64,000 nt of DNA from Adineta ricciae (GCA_905250025.1 CAJNOJ010000049.1:248001-312000); one strand, 5' to 3'; shown: positions 1-13,700, counted from the stretch's first letter. Notes: generated by a model not told the origin, from the letters alone. Numbers and translations are program-made.

Positions 1-3000
1 AAACCATCAATATCATGTTCAAGTTTCTTCTTTTTGCTATTTAATTCTTGAGCAGATTCTTCTTCTTGGCTAAAACGTTCTTCTAAATCTTTGACTTGTT
101 GTTCGAGATCAGCTTTCTGAGTAACTGAAACGCATTGAAATGAAATGCGGGGATTGAGAAAGATTTCTAAACTTACCTAAACGTGTATAACGTTCTTGAG
201 CTTCGGATGCACCGTTTCGTTCGGATTCCAATTGTTGAAATAGATCGTTCTTTTCTATAAACCGAAAACACAAAAGTCATCACGGAAATTTCTCTTCTCA
301 TTTACCTCGAATCAATTTTGAATTATTATCTTCGACTTCCTTACGCAATTTCTCTTCTTTTTCCAAAGATTCTTTCAATGCTTTGAATTCTTCTTCGAGT
401 TTTTTCATTTCTTCTTCTTGACGAGCGACCGATAACAATGGTTTAACTTTAGTATACAATTTCCACCATGGCCAATTACGTAACGATAAGTATTTGCGAA
501 GATTGCGTTGTACAACTGACAAAGCCAAACGTTGTTCCAATCGTTTCTTGTATTCCTTCTTCATAATATAACCGCGAACTTGAGCTTGTAGAGTCGCGAT
601 GATTTTCGATAGAGCAGCATCACGCATATCTTCAAGTTGACCCAATGTACCAGCTTTGAAGAAGACTTTGGTTGTACCACAACGGTATAGTTCTTCGCTC
701 AATGCAATATCTTTGAGGATGTTTTCCGTTGCTTTCTTAGCATCGACGAAACCAGCTGGAATTGCGTTTGGTGCCAAGATTGAGTAACGCTGTTTGAATT
801 CCGAATAGATCATTCGGTTGGGGAAACCTTTACGGCAGATACGAATACCTTCGAGTACACCGTTGCAAGTAAGTTGGTGCATAACCAAATGTGAATCAAG
901 AACGCCTCCAGTTTTGATTTCATTCGGAATGATACAACGAACGAAATGTGGATGCGTTTGTTTCAAGTTTGTCATCAATTTGTTCAATTGTTCCTACGAA
1001 AGTACGGATTTCAATGAAATACGGTTAATTGGTTTTAACTTACACGATGTGTAGCTGAGATTGTTTGCATACTGCCACCACCTTTCTTCTTACCACCACC
1101 TTTGCCAGAAGCACCTTCTTCTTCAACAATGTCAGCAAAGAGATGACAGAGGAGAACGTTCTTTGATTTAGCAAAGAGAGTAGCACTATAAACAATGATT
1201 AGTAAAGAGAAAGATGAATCGTCTTTCATAAATTCTACATACACTGTATTGTTAATAGGATCTTTGTTCTTTTCGAGCCATCCCGTAGCAGAGTACGAGA
1301 CAGTACCAGCATAATGATGAATATCAAAATGCGCTTCGGCTTTACCTTTGCCAGGTTTGGGTTTACCGAATTGTGGATGTTTACCCAAATGATTATTGTA
1401 AAGTTTTTCGACGAATGTCTTATCGGTAGCTTTGGGGACGATACATTCTTCTTCCAAGATGGAAAGAATACCCATAGGCTAAAATTCCACAATGGCCGGA
1501 AATCGAGCAACTGATGTTGTCATTACCTTTTCGATAAGATCGATACAAGCTTGTAAATCCATACCAAAGTCAATAAATTCCCATTGAATGCCTTCCTTCT
1601 TGTATTCTTCTTGTTCCAAGACAAACATATGATGGTTGAAGAACTGTTGAAGACGTTCGTTCGTATAATTGATACATAATTGTTCAAAACCGTTATACTA
1701 TAAAATAGAATGTCAATGAAAGAATGAGAATTTTGTCTTTTTACCTCAAAAATTTCAAAACCAGCAATATCGAGTACACCGATGAAATATTGTCGTTTAG
1801 CTTTGACGTCGAGCGTTACGTTAACACGCTCAACAAGCCAACAAAACATACGATAGTAAATCTAAAGTATCGCATCGAAAGTTGTTTAGTTCTTTTCAAA
1901 AATTAATCATTTCCTACCGATTTTGAAAGAGCACCAATCGAGTTAATAACTTGATCCTTATTTTGACCTTTGTTTACATACTCATTACCGACCTATTGAA
2001 ACATGAAATCAGAACTCGATATTCAAATAGAAACAAAGCTCGAACCTTAATACGTGGTTTAAGTAAACCTTTGATAAGATCAGCTGCTTCAACGCCAAGC
2101 AAATGAGCAACTTTTTCGCAATCTTCGGTGCCTTCAGCTTCAGCTTGTTCTTCTCGTGGTCGTTGTTTCCATTGAGAATTACCAAAGTGCATAATAGCAG
2201 AAGTACACTTGAATAGATTGATCTTCTCGTCCTAAACAAAGTGAACGGGAAAAACATGAATTATCTTTTTCTTAAATGAAAACAAACTTGTGTGAAGCCA
2301 AGAATATCAAAAGCTTCGTCAGTGAGACGCATTTCTTCGACATCATCAACACCATCGATTGTAAGCATACCTTGGGATACATAGAAATACTTCGATGGAT
2401 CCGATTCGATTAAACAATCCTCTGAAAAACAAAACGATCTTCATATCTCCAGTTACATTATTTTCGTCTTCATACTGTGATATGCAGGAAATGCATTTGA
2501 ACAGAGTTGATAGAAAATATGGTAATTACGTTCAGCTAAATCGCAAATATCACAATATTTCCTTTTCCAAATTCGAGACAAAACGAATTACCTGGTTGCT
2601 GAAACGAAAAAGTTCAATTTAAAATTTATTCAAAAGGAAATATCAATTTTACCTGAAAGATGACTCGAGATTTTTCAAGAAGATAAACTTCAATATCAGC
2701 ACCAGCGATTTTACCGGTTGGACCAAAGTGAATACGAATAAATTTACCCTACATGTATAAATCATGTATTTCTTCATTCATTAATCAAACTGATGATACA
2801 TGCTTATATAACATGCGATAAACATAACGGACAAAGAAATGCTTGTTGCTAGCAAATCAATCATCACTTACAAATCGAGATGAATTGTTATTACGAGTAG
2901 TTTTCGCATTACCATAAGCTTCCAAGACAGGATCTAATTGCAAGATAAACAAATGTATGCAGTGCAAACTAACATTTCGACTTACTTGCTGACACGATTT

Positions 3001-4282
3001 GATCTTCAAGTGTCATTGTTTTCTAAAACGATTCGGACATGATTATAAAGCGAATGAATGTTCTTCAAGATCAAATATACCTTTCCGTCATCCTCTTTTT
3101 TCACACTGGCAGCTGCGACCAATGCGAAATATTGAATGACTTTTTTCGTATTTTCAGTTTTTCCAGCACCTGATTCTCCTGTGATCAACATCGATTGATT
3201 TTCTCGATCTAAATCCATGAAAAAAGAATGTTCCATTAGAATTCTTTGCAACATTTATCCGTACGTTATAGATTCTTTTATCTTTCCGCGCATCTGTATC
3301 TGTCTATCGATAGTCTATTATGATAGTTAAATGCAATACTCAGCAGTCCATGCGATCATTTAGTAAATATCTATTCAGTCTCTCTTCTCTTATCTCATCT
3401 TGCCGGTAATTATTAGCGTTTTCTTTTCACTGATCGTTAATCGATATACATGTACTGGTTAACGATGCTCGCGAACACGAGAACAAATGTGTATATATAC
3501 ATTTAATGACTATCTGGTGTCTGTTCAGATCTTTCTTTTTTCAAGCACCCATCGTGTTATCTCGCTGTCTTTACATATCGATCACTTGACTTACCGCGAA
3601 GCATATTGGAGTATGCATTATCGGAAATTGCATATAAATGTGGTGCAACTTCTGTACGTTTTTTACCACGATATGCAAGAACGACCTTCATTGTATAAAT
3701 TGGTAAACGTTTGTAAGGATTAATGACGACACAAAATAATCCCGAGTAGGTCTAAATGAGAGAGCAAATGTCTCGAATTTCTGAGAAAGGAAAACTAGCG
3801 AAGAATGTACATAGATTAACCAACGTGAATAACGATCACGTAATGTTGCCAAGACGGATGCATCATTCAAATAGGTCAAATCAGCCATATCATCGATACA
3901 CCAGTATTTTGGTGGATTCATTTGTTGAACGTCATCCTTTTTAACTGTTTTCATCTATGGAGAAAACGAACAAGAGTAAAGAAGTTTGATGAAAAGCATA
4001 ATTAAACATACTTCTCCTTTCGATGTTTTAACAGTAACTTGATCATCTTTTGTGCTTTCGATTTCAGCAGCAACAAATGATTCTTTTGGATCAGGAATCC
4101 AACAGGCTTTCTTAGCGTCGAATGCTTGCGAGCGAAGTTTGATCTTCTCTTCGGCTGGTAAAGCCAAATATTTCATGGCTTCCATAAATTCAGGATCATT
4201 CGGATTATGAATGTACCTAGTCAATGTAAATCTTCGTGATGTATATATCTCGATATGAACATCAACTTACGAGTCACCCATG
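1..4282 (-). CDS. Muscle-type myosin II heavy chain (motor, neck and start of rod; partial at left edge)
   Basis: Actin-based motor ATPase of thick filaments. The start ATG is at 4282 in an 11-nt first exon (MGDS), followed by exons 4012-4216, 3811-3954, 3595-3751, 3081-3208, 2986-3022, 2872-2933 and 2653-2748, then more down to position 1. All of these join in phase. The SH3-like N-terminus ([11 protein letters not shown]) is followed by the P-loop [14 protein letters not shown] in exon 3081-3208, switch-I region NNNSSRFGKFI, switch-II/relay [11 protein letters not shown] near 1750-1790, a Gly/Lys loop 2 (GGGKKKGGG near 1080-1105), the SH1/SH2 helix [16 protein letters not shown] near 830-870, the IQ region near 480-560 and the beginning of the coiled-coil rod. 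A 7-nt microexon near 2610 is needed to keep the frame. Motor features are complete; the rod lies outside the window. Family assignment is certain, but the paralogue is not resolved. Confidence 0.95.
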
Positions 4283-5843
4283 TTTATTGCCTATTTCAAT
4301 GAAATGTTCAATACACGATACAATCTATTCATAAAGACAAGTCTCAGCGCGAAGTTTAGTCAATTTCTCACCAATACCTGATAGTGCGACGAGCGAAGAA
4401 TGCGTGTGTATAAAACAGTTCCTTCTCTAATAAACGCGCACTTATATAGTCTCTAAAACGAGACAGAGAGAGAGAGAGAGAGAGAGAAGAAATAGGAGAA
4501 GAAAATAGTTCTATTCTTGTATCAGTNATTCTTTCTTTCTCTCTCTCTCTCATTTTGTATCAATCATCGTCTCTTTATCGTTCTAATACGCAAGTAATTA
4601 GACCAGCGAATAGATGTCCGAACACCTACTTGTCTCGATGAAATCGAAACAAAAGAAAGACATAGACACAAACCTTGAAGATCATTCATACATGTACATT
4701 GGCCTTTGGGTGTTAATAAAGTGTTGACAATGAGAATGAAAGAGTTGAAAAGTGTGAAATGAAGCTGATGCACACGGTACGGATTTTTATAAGAAGACAC
4801 TTTTTCAATTATCATCATCGTCGTCGTCGTCGTTGTCATCATCACCACAATTGGCTCAAGCACTCAAACAATCTTGTCAATACGTTTGACAAATCTCAAG
4901 TAGTTAAACCAATTTGGATGGTGATGCAGAAAAATTAGTGAAGTATGAACGTGATTTGTATTGACCATGGTCTAATTTCTATCAATTAGATACAGAGAAG
5001 ATAACCATGATTTGAAATTGAATCTCATCATCGAGGAAAGACAAACAGATCAAAGATCTTGTGTTATCTTCTTTTCAAAAAACAAAACTGAACAGATGCA
5101 TTGTTTATCTCCGGCGAACAATACTGTTGTTGTTTTCGTCTCAGGAGAATATCAAATGAATGCACGTGTCTAGACTCGATCTGGAAGGGACAGTTTCTTA
5201 TTGTTTTTTCTACCCGACGATGAATATACATATGTCGATATCATGCTGAGCTCAATTAATTTGTTTCTTTTTCTCTCAAGGTTCTTTTACTTATCATTTC
5301 AATAATAAAACACTTGTCGATTAAGAACAGACAGATAAAGAGAATAGATAAACCTGTCTTCTCACCGATATTTGTTCGGAAAACGAAGCAACGGCGAATG
5401 ACAAAGTTGATTTTCTTGATGCTCATCAAGACTTCTACCACGTACATCTAAACGTTTACTTATTCAATCTAATCTAAAGAGACAAGTAGACCTTGTTCGA
5501 ACAATTACTTCAATTGCTGCTGCTTCTCTCTAATTAAACATGAAACGATGTGCGTCGAAACGCTCGCTGTACATCTGTTAAAAATTCTGTGTGATTCGAT
5601 CTATACAATTATTTCTCCTGCTATGTTTCGAACGTAGTCAACACTGCTGGAAGTTATGAGAACGATATCTCGAACATTTTTCTGCACACATCAATTAAAA
5701 TGAGTGAAAATGTCATTGAAGATTTTATAGATGTAAAAAAAACAGAATTTATTGGTTGATTCTCTTTTGATCATTCGGTTCACAAAGGTTTTCATTATGA
5801 AAATATAATGAACGACAACGGGAATGGAGCTGTTTGTTCGTAT
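4283..5843. other. Non-coding interval upstream of myosin
   Basis: I see no convincing exon in this 1.56 kb. It contains a (GA)n run, a CT-rich run, an ambiguous base at 4527 and AT-rich sequence. It presumably holds the 5' leader and promoter of the myosin gene and the 3' flank of the next gene. Short open frames here encode only low-complexity peptides. Confidence 0.5.
4465..4488. repeat. (GA)n microsatellite
   Basis: An uninterrupted GA dinucleotide run about 190 nt upstream of the myosin start. A related CT run follows at about 4539-4551, with the N base between them. Confidence 0.85.
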
Positions 5844-6269
5844 TTACATTAAAATTGTTCGTATGTTTCTCCAAGACTGTCCTTCGAATTCGACAACGTC
5901 ATTTGATTGATCTTCAACAATTTGTTTTAATAAATGGCCTATTCGATCCGATAAATCTGATGTAACAAACTGTCGTAAATGAAATAATTCATCTCGAGTA
6001 TAATGAAATCGTTTCGATTGATTTGTTTCCATCGAGGGCACATCACGTTGTAGAACAGCTAGCAATGATTCGAGTAAGATAATCGAACCCTCGATATTTT
6101 CAGCCATTGATAAGAGTGTGTCGACATTTTCAGGTGAATAAGATAGGTCCGTTAGATGAACACATCGAAGCTTTGTAGCCATTTGAGAAATATGCGTACA
6201 AAGGGTGATAAGACGATTGAGTTCTTGTGTGAAGCTGATCGACGAGATTGAGTCGATTTGATTTGTCAT
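5844..6269 (-). CDS. Small helical protein of unknown function, 141 aa
   Basis: Single open exon. I chose the in-frame ATG at 6269 (MTNQIDSISS) because the frame upstream of it encodes low-complexity, intron-like sequence. The protein is Leu/Glu/Ser-rich and predicted by eye to be largely helical, with a possible coiled coil over residues 10-65 and a second helical block near the C-terminus (DRIGHLLKQIVEDQ). It has no signal peptide or membrane segment. The size and heptad-like pattern recall small subunits of BLOC/BORC-type trafficking complexes, but I could not match it to a named subunit, so no function is assigned. An upstream exon is possible. Confidence 0.55.
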   Translation of the reverse strand: MTNQIDSISSISFTQELNRLITLCTHISQMATKLRCVHLTDLSYSPENVDTLLSMAENIEGSIILLESLLAVLQRDVPSMETNQSKRFHYTRDELFHLRQFVTSDLSDRIGHLLKQIVEDQSNDVVEFEGQSWRNIRTILM

Positions 6270-6605
6270 AATAGAAATGTACTTCAATTGCGCACAATTT
6301 ATTTTATCGAATATGCACTGAATCCTTGTAATCACACTCACGTATCTTCCACGTGTTCGTGTAAAGTGTATTTGTATTGTCAACATTCGCACATTCTTAT
6401 CTCGCCTAGTAAAAAACGAAAGAAAGGAGCCATTGAATAATGGAGGAAAGCAAAACAGATCTTTCGAATAGAAAAACAATCAACTTCTTTGTCGTTTGAA
6501 ACGATGCTACATCGATGCATCTAACTATTGATATATATATTTTGCTCAATCAAGATAAAACGAACTTCACAGATAAACATGAGATGAACGAGAATAGTTT
6601 ATCTT

Positions 6606-8789
6606 TTAGAAATGAAATTTTTTCGATGGATTTATCGGCGGTAACGACGGTGATGCTATCATTGTCGATGTCGTTGTATTACTTCGCGATGATTGTCGTC
6701 GGGCGATCAATTCTGTGGAAAGTTTATCTTTCAAGATTTTCCAAACACGCTTGGAAAACAAGAAGCCAAAACAAATGAATACACCCGGAAGAGAATTGAC
6801 TATTTCAAAGATAACCCACGACCATGTTTGACCGATAACCAATGCAATCACCAATAAAATCCATTGTATACCCATCAATGATGCTAAACGTACATAGACA
6901 AACGTCAAATTTGTATCTCTAGTATTGGATGGCGTTGTTGGATTGTTCGCGAATTTAGCTATGCGATGAGAACGATAGATTGCCAGAAGAGTTTTAATGA
7001 AAAGAGCAGCGACTGCTAAAAGAATGCAGCCGATGGGTAGGAGAAAGAAGACGATCATTGCATTTGCTCGAGAGATTGAACAAAATATGGAAGCATAGGC
7101 AGGAGAAAAGCTCGATTGCGGATGAGTGAATTGGATTAGACAAGCAATGAGGATGATAATTCCAGTTAAACACCAAACGATAACGTTGTATGCGATCAAA
7201 TGTAGATTAATTTTAGATGATTTTGTTGTTTGAACTGCTTGATGATGATGAAATGTTGAATGAATATTCAATGAGATAATTAGTAACCAGAAAAATGAGG
7301 ATAAATAAAAGTAATGTATTAAGATAGCTGATGCAAAACAAAGCGAATAATTTCGAGTTAGATTCGACATGGAAATAAATGTGATTTGCCCGATAAATAA
7401 TGAAATGGAGAGAAATAATAAACATTTTCCCGGTAAGTTATGCAATGATGGCACCAACCAAAATATGATACCGAAAATCAATAGACATAGAAGAGATATC
7501 GAAGTGCAAATGATTGATAAAACATTCCGATAGATTGGAAATGAATAGCCGTTGGTTAGCGAGGAATACATATCTGTCCAACGGTCAGCACAGAAGACAA
7601 TGCGATTGTCACTAATGAAAACGTATTCATCATTGAGTAAAAGTATTCCCTGATTGATCAAAAATAGACTTCCGTTTTGATAATAAAGTTTCTCATCGTT
7701 TTGTAGAGAAATTTGTATGGGATATGTGCATTTCATTGAGATGATAAATTCATCATACGAGTTGCTCACTGGCAGACATTGTTTTTCGAATATGTCGTAA
7801 AGTTCATTCGCATTCGTACAGTTGTAATTAATCGAATAAATTATTCGAGGTATTGTATTATTATTGATATATCGATTGAGAAGATTCGGATCGAATAGGA
7901 TTGACAATGGATGAATACGTATGAGTGTTAAAGGTGGCAGGGCAGAACGCAAAGTTGGATCTAAGCAGGTGGTTTCATCACTTTCGTTCAAATGGTTACA
8001 TTGAGCACAAAAGGGATTTTTGTAGATTACAGTTGAATTCTTACGGTAACGATATGCCGTGCCGAATGTTGAACATTTTTGTGCGACATTAACTGGTGCG
8101 TCTAGTGGACAAGTGGCTGGTAAAGGTTTTTTACAAGGACGAATGAAAACTGATGGTCGACTAGTTCCTCGTTCATGTGGATAGACAATCGTTTTCAGAC
8201 AATTTCGTGTTAACGTATGAACATAGTATTGTAGTTTTTCATCATCGTCTAATATGACATTGTCTTTCTCACTTCCATCTCCATGACAGAATGGTTTATA
8301 TTCCCAAAATTGTATCTCTCCATTGACATCATTATTACAGAAGGCACAATAGTAATTTCGATACGTGATATTTGTTTGTAGACTTGTGACAGGTATGAAT
8401 AAACTGGGATTATCTACAAACGATTGATCGTTCAAATTTCGGCACTGTTTGTCAACTGGTGAACCAATGTATATAGGTAAACATTCTGTTCGCATCCAGA
8501 TATTTAATCGATGGAATGGAATACTTTTATTCGTAATTGTTGGTAAAAGAAAGTCAATGCATTCGTATTTATTTGCTGCGGTGTTTTGTTTGATACCACA
8601 GCAATCTCCATATTGTTGACAAACTGGATCACAGAAACAATTTCGTTCTTGAATGAATTCTTCATGATCATAGACCAATGGTGATGCAGTCGATTGATTG
8701 AAACAAGTATCACGAATTGAACATTGTTCATCGATTTGAATTGATAAAGAAATTTGAAACAGATATACAAGAAATATGTAAGAAAACAT
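6606..8789 (-). CDS. Somatomedin-B-like, secretin/Methuselah-type 7TM receptor, 727 aa, intronless
   Basis: Cell-surface G-protein-coupled receptor. I chose the ATG at 8789 because it begins a typical signal peptide (MFSYIFLVYLFQISLS); the longer frame starts only at TTG. A Cys-rich N-terminal module follows, with CFCDPVCQQYGDCC, the spacing of a somatomedin-B-type knot. Next is a long extracellular region rich in Cys and N-glycosylation sites, then seven hydrophobic segments from about residue 425 to 690, and a Ser/Thr-rich cytoplasmic tail. The arrangement resembles Methuselah-like/adhesion family B receptors, though I see no clear GPS motif. The whole gene is one exon of 2.2 kb, unlike most neighbours. 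Ligand unknown. Confidence 0.85.
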   Translation of the reverse strand: MFSYIFLVYLFQISLSIQIDEQCSIRDTCFNQSTASPLVYDHEEFIQERNCFCDPVCQQYGDCCGIKQNTAANKYECIDFLLPTITNKSIPFHRLNIWMRTECLPIYIGSPVDKQCRNLNDQSFVDNPSLFIPVTSLQTNITYRNYYCAFCNNDVNGEIQFWEYKPFCHGDGSEKDNVILDDDEKLQYYVHTLTRNCLKTIVYPHERGTSRPSVFIRPCKKPLPATCPLDAPVNVAQKCSTFGTAYRYRKNSTVIYKNPFCAQCNHLNESDETTCLDPTLRSALPPLTLIRIHPLSILFDPNLLNRYINNNTIPRIIYSINYNCTNANELYDIFEKQCLPVSNSYDEFIISMKCTYPIQISLQNDEKLYYQNGSLFLINQGILLLNDEYVFISDNRIVFCADRWTDMYSSLTNGYSFPIYRNVLSIICTSISLLCLLIFGIIFWLVPSLHNLPGKCLLFLSISLFIGQITFISMSNLTRNYSLCFASAILIHYFYLSSFFWLLIISLNIHSTFHHHQAVQTTKSSKINLHLIAYNVIVWCLTGIIILIACLIQFTHPQSSFSPAYASIFCSISRANAMIVFFLLPIGCILLAVAALFIKTLLAIYRSHRIAKFANNPTTPSNTRDTNLTFVYVRLASLMGIQWILLVIALVIGQTWSWVIFEIVNSLPGVFICFGFLFSKRVWKILKDKLSTELIARRQSSRSNTTTSTMIASPSLPPINPSKKFHF

Positions 8790-10725
8790 TTGACAAAGAA
8801 ATGAAGTATTCGACAAAGATCAAATTTGATCTATGATGTTCGTTTTGAATGCCAATTGACAGTGTGTGATAGAAAAAAAAGATTATATTGATTTAAACGC
8901 CAACATACTTACAGCTTCAAGGAGAGAAATGTCATTATTGATCTTACCACTCATCAAATATATCAGATCTTTGACAAAAAGAACAAAGATGATTAGAGTA
9001 GACGACAGATGTTTACTAGATCGACAATATTGATCATTTCTATTAAGCATATAACAATATATTTCCTAACAAAAATACCAAATGTCAATATATTAGAATG
9101 CCTAGATCGATGCAAAAGATCAACTTGTGAGGATAACTTCTTCACAGAAAAGATCATCAAATGTTAAAGTCTTTTGTTGATAAAAATACTTCCTGGAAAC
9201 GGTTGATAGTCAACATAAAAAATATTGCCAATAGGTAACATCAAAACAAAAAATATCAAATTTATTGAAAGAATATATCCAACAAAAAAATGAGCAAACG
9301 ACTTCTCAATGCGACTACCCATGTTGTCTATTTTTAACCGTTGCGACGCAGTTGCGCGCATTGCCATTTAGCGGTATAGCTGCGCCGTAGTTTTGCACAG
9401 TTACGGTGAAAAATTCGCTGTTACGCCGCAATTTGATTACAATAGAACACATCGGTAAAGTTTTCCTTTTACTTTATCAACCTATTCAATGAAAAATACA
9501 TGGATTAATTAAATCATGATAGTAATGTTCTCACTGATTCCTTTTTACTTCTTCACGTCAATCATTGAATGCGTTTTTCAAATTTCGTCATCTAGAAAAA
9601 AGCGCGTCGGTGAAGATAAAATAAATATTTACATCGGATTCAAATAGATCGTTTGTTGTGGTTAATACCAACGTGTCATTTACCATGTTTATGTTATTTG
9701 GATCGTTTTCTTTGAAACTACTGGATAAATCGTATATTGTCGTCGCTTGTTACATGGGATCCAGTCACTGGAATGATCGACGTGGGTGGCAAAGCAGGTG
9801 ACACAGGATTTTCTGTTGATAAAGATGGCAACACAACAGGTAGTATGGATTCATCTGTCAGCGGTGAATGTGGCGTGAAAAGTCGGTACTTTTTGATGGA
9901 CCGATAGTGACGATGGTACTCTCGGGTCTTGTCTGCGTAAATAACAGCATTAAACGATACTATTTTACCACTAATGGATTAACTTACGTGTGTAAACCGG
10001 TGATTATCTCTTCTGGCACTAAAAAAGAAAATGAATGACATTATTTCGAAATTTCATTCAAATTTTGTCTCAGTGGAAACATAAATGATAACAACATTCA
10101 TCGTCAATGTCGCTCTCGTTAATAATACTCAACAAGGCAAATCCTATGGAGATTTATTATGAGCTTTTATTCAAAATCTGTACTACTAGCAAGAAATTAC
10201 AGATATACCCGACAAGTTTTATGAAGACGAAAATAATCGTACATCACGCGAAATAGAAAACTTAATTGCTATTAAAGACTATCATTGAAATAAACTCGGG
10301 GTAATATAAACTATCGATTCTCTCGCGATCAAATGTGTCAATCATAACCTTGAAATACCGAAAAATCCTTCATTCCAAATACATCATGAAATCCTATTAG
10401 AAGATATGACGAACATATTATCGTGATTGTAATATTATTGCATCGTCGTTCCTCCATATAGGTATATGTGTTCTCTCTCGCGTTAGCCATCTTTTGAAAA
10501 GCATTATTTAGGATGTTCGTTTATTAATTATTTAATTGAAGGTTAAAGGAGTCACTTGTAGCAAGCGCTATTGTAAAATCAAACATGAACAGAGATACTT
10601 CAAAATACCATCGATATTGATGAAGAAATCGGCACAAATAAAGACATTGAAGGAGAGAGAGATGGATTGAAGGTAAAAAATTCAAAAATAATATGTATTT
10701 GCTTTCCTATTAGTGACAGTTTCGT
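8790..10725. other. Long interval between two receptor genes
   Basis: About 1.9 kb without a secure gene. It contains a short GC-richer patch at about 9325-9440 with repeated GCG/CGC words, possibly a small mobile-element remnant. It also contains a possible exon pair on the minus strand (see 9735-10020). The rest is AT-rich and unremarkable. Confidence 0.4.
9735..10020 (-). pseudogene. Possible gene fragment or terminal exons, unassigned
   Basis: On the minus strand a frame stays open for about 200 nt (REYHRHYRSIKKYRL... ending SDDNIRFIQ and a stop at about 9735). Upstream lies a candidate 5' exon ending at a GTAAG donor near 9990. The reading frames only join if the acceptor is CAGACAAG rather than the closer CGCAG. 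The opposite strand is also open over the same stretch (DVGGKAGDTGFSVDKDG...), so the coding strand is uncertain. It could be the C-terminal piece of a decayed mobile-element protein or a small real gene. No homology recognised. Confidence 0.25.
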
Positions 10726-13700
10726 TCAGACTGCTCTTACTCCCCAAAGAAGTGATATTTTGAATGCATTTCGAACGCTTTTTATCGATTTCTTATACTG
10801 TTTTCGATAGAGTTTCGACGGAACAACAAATATGAGAAGAGTGATCATTGTTGGAATGAACGAAATGAAATAGCCGATTAATGGCAACCATGGATTTTCA
10901 CTTGTCGTCATACAGTTTGATAGAAGTGACAAAGCTAGACGCGGTAATGCTAGAAGAACTAATATTACTGGTGCGACAAGTAAATTTTTATGTTGATGAT
11001 ATTGTTGTTGTAAAACTTTTTGATAAGTTACTTTCTGATGTTGTTTTTGAGTTTTGAATCGTTGCCGAGTAGTTTCGATGATAATAATCAGAGCTGAAGT
11101 CAAATTGATGAGAAACGGAACCGAATAATGAATGATGTTAATCGCAGAATTATATTTCTGAAGTTGAGAAGAATAAGTAACCGTGCACCAAATCCGCTTT
11201 TCTTCATCCTCATCATCGCTATCATAATTTTCAAATAACAGTCGGCGATGAATGGGATCATGAACAAGTGTTGACATTGTTCCGATCACAAGAAAAATTA
11301 TGACATATTTAACCATTCGTCGACTTTTTCTCTTATCAAAACTAACTCCTTTCATCACCGTATAAGATCGATCACACGCGGCACATGCGTTCAAATACTG
11401 ATGCATATTTATACTCACATTCAAGAGAAAATCCAGAGAGTAACATTGAATCTTTAAAAATAGTTCATTTGTAATCAACTGAAATTGCGAAATTAACAAA
11501 ATGTTAAACTTCAGTATAAATACAATCATGACACATAATGTTGCTACTGATGATCCAATTAAATACAAATCACAGCCAACTTTATCCGATTCTTTGTTTT
11601 TAAATGTTGCTACAGATAAAATACCATTTAATATACCAACGATATCTATAATGATTGCAATAATCAGACTAAAGATGACAATTGTGGGCTGATCAGACAC
11701 CTTTGTGTTAGGTTGAATATGATAACCCAGAATAGCATCAAGCGATAAACCAAATAAATGTGAATTAAACTGGCATCGCGTTCCAAAGAAACATTTCGGA
11801 CAAACACATACCGACAGTTGAGGACATGTTGATTTATCTTGAATGCATCGTCCATTATTTTCACATTCACTGAATCCATTACAAGTATGATGGACTTGAT
11901 TGTAAAAGTTAAAGCAATTACTTAAACTTTGTTGGTTATAATTATAACATAAACAGAAATACTGATCGTCGTAAAAACATTTCAATGAGGGTGCGTTTTC
12001 ACGGCAGGGATTTTGATAATGTTTCATACGATTAAGTGGATGTAAATGACGAAGAGTTTGATTCAATTCGGTTATATGTGGACAGCGGTCGGTTGGAGTA
12101 ATAAGTGAATCGTAATTTGCGGACTTGTTATATTTCGATTGAACAGTTACTAAGTAATAATTGCCGATAAGTTCAACAAAGGCGATATGATACGAGTTCG
12201 ACCAATAGATAGTTATTGCTCGTTGATAGAGCGAAACTTTCTGGAGGATAGAACCAATACTAGTCGGATTGATTGAACCTCTGGTCGCATCAACGAAATG
12301 GACGACGATTGACTGAGGTAAAGAAATATCTCGATGAAATGATAACGTGATGTTCTTTTGCGTATGTTCACATTGTTTTCCATAGAAGCCTTTGCGACAA
12401 ATACAAAAATATGTATCACTACGTTGTACTTGCTCATCGATGGGTACACATCGACCGCCATGAAGGCATGGTTCATTTTTATTAGCTTGACATGGATTAC
12501 TTCGTAGTAAACATCGTGAACCCCATTGATTTATTGAACAAATACAAACAGACTTGTTATTTGCGGCGACACCAATACAGAATGAACCCGATGAACATTG
12601 ACAACTATGAGGTATCGAACAATCTCTTCCATACCAACCTTCATGACAGAGACAAAAGGTTGTTGAATCATGGGAATTAGCAGTATATTTCACACATTGA
12701 CCATGCTGACATGCGGAATCAAAGCATTCGTCTAAACTATTCTTTCGCCCTGGAATCGTTAACTGAACAGCAATACGGTTGACAGGTAAGAAATGATATT
12801 TGATTGGTAGGCGAAAACTTCCTCGATAGATAAGTGAAATTTTCTCGAAGACATCAATATGCACGGAATAGTTCATCGATGGATGCTTTGGTCGTGTTGG
12901 ATAAAGTAAATAGATGTTAAATTTCTTCGAGCAATCTCGTAAATAGAGATACGTGTGCTGTTGATAAGAATAAATTCGTCGTTCATGACTATCATCATCA
13001 ATAAGAGAGACAAGAATAGCAAAAAGTGTACGCCGGGAATTCGAATAGGAAGAAAACTGGACGGTTAAACTAACGCGTTTGTTATCATATTGACAACTCT
13101 TTCCATACGAACTTGGAGGACAGAGACATGCTTCTCTAGAAACAGCATTCTCACTATCTAGCCAGATACGTAAGGGTAATCCACGATGGCAACGTTGTAC
13201 AATCTCGATGGGCGTTTGAAAAGACTTAGTATTTAGTATGAACAATGCATCATTTGGTGCATTAGTCAGTGCCGGCATTTGTTCACAAAAGAAAAATTGA
13301 ATACCAGTACGAATCAAAGAATATTTTCCTTCACAGACGCTATCAGTTCCTGTAAACTCTTCAGTCGGATAACAAAGTCGTGCATCACCATCCAGCGTAC
13401 ATCGATGTTTGTTCGAACATAATTCTGTAGACAATATACACGGATCTTTGACACCATCATTACAATAGAAGTTCTTGTCAGATCTATACAGTGTTGATCG
13501 ACATAGACTTGGCTCGTCAGTTGCACCAACACAATCAATTTTGCCATCATTCGCTTTCTCAATCGACAAACACATGAATGTATAATTTGTCACTGAAACG
13601 CATAGATGATGATCGCGCGGACACTGAAGTGGTTTGTTAAAATTACAGTTTAACTCATCTGCGCCATTCATACAATTCCACCGCTGGTCACATCTTGTGT

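Noticed and set aside
4564..4863. 99-codon minus-strand frame starting with a Met/Thr run
   Set aside because: Driven by a short GTC/GTT repeat; no domain, no splice context.
9164..9367. 67-codon minus-strand frame
   Set aside because: Hydrophobic but without family similarity; it spans the GC-rich patch and looks like chance.
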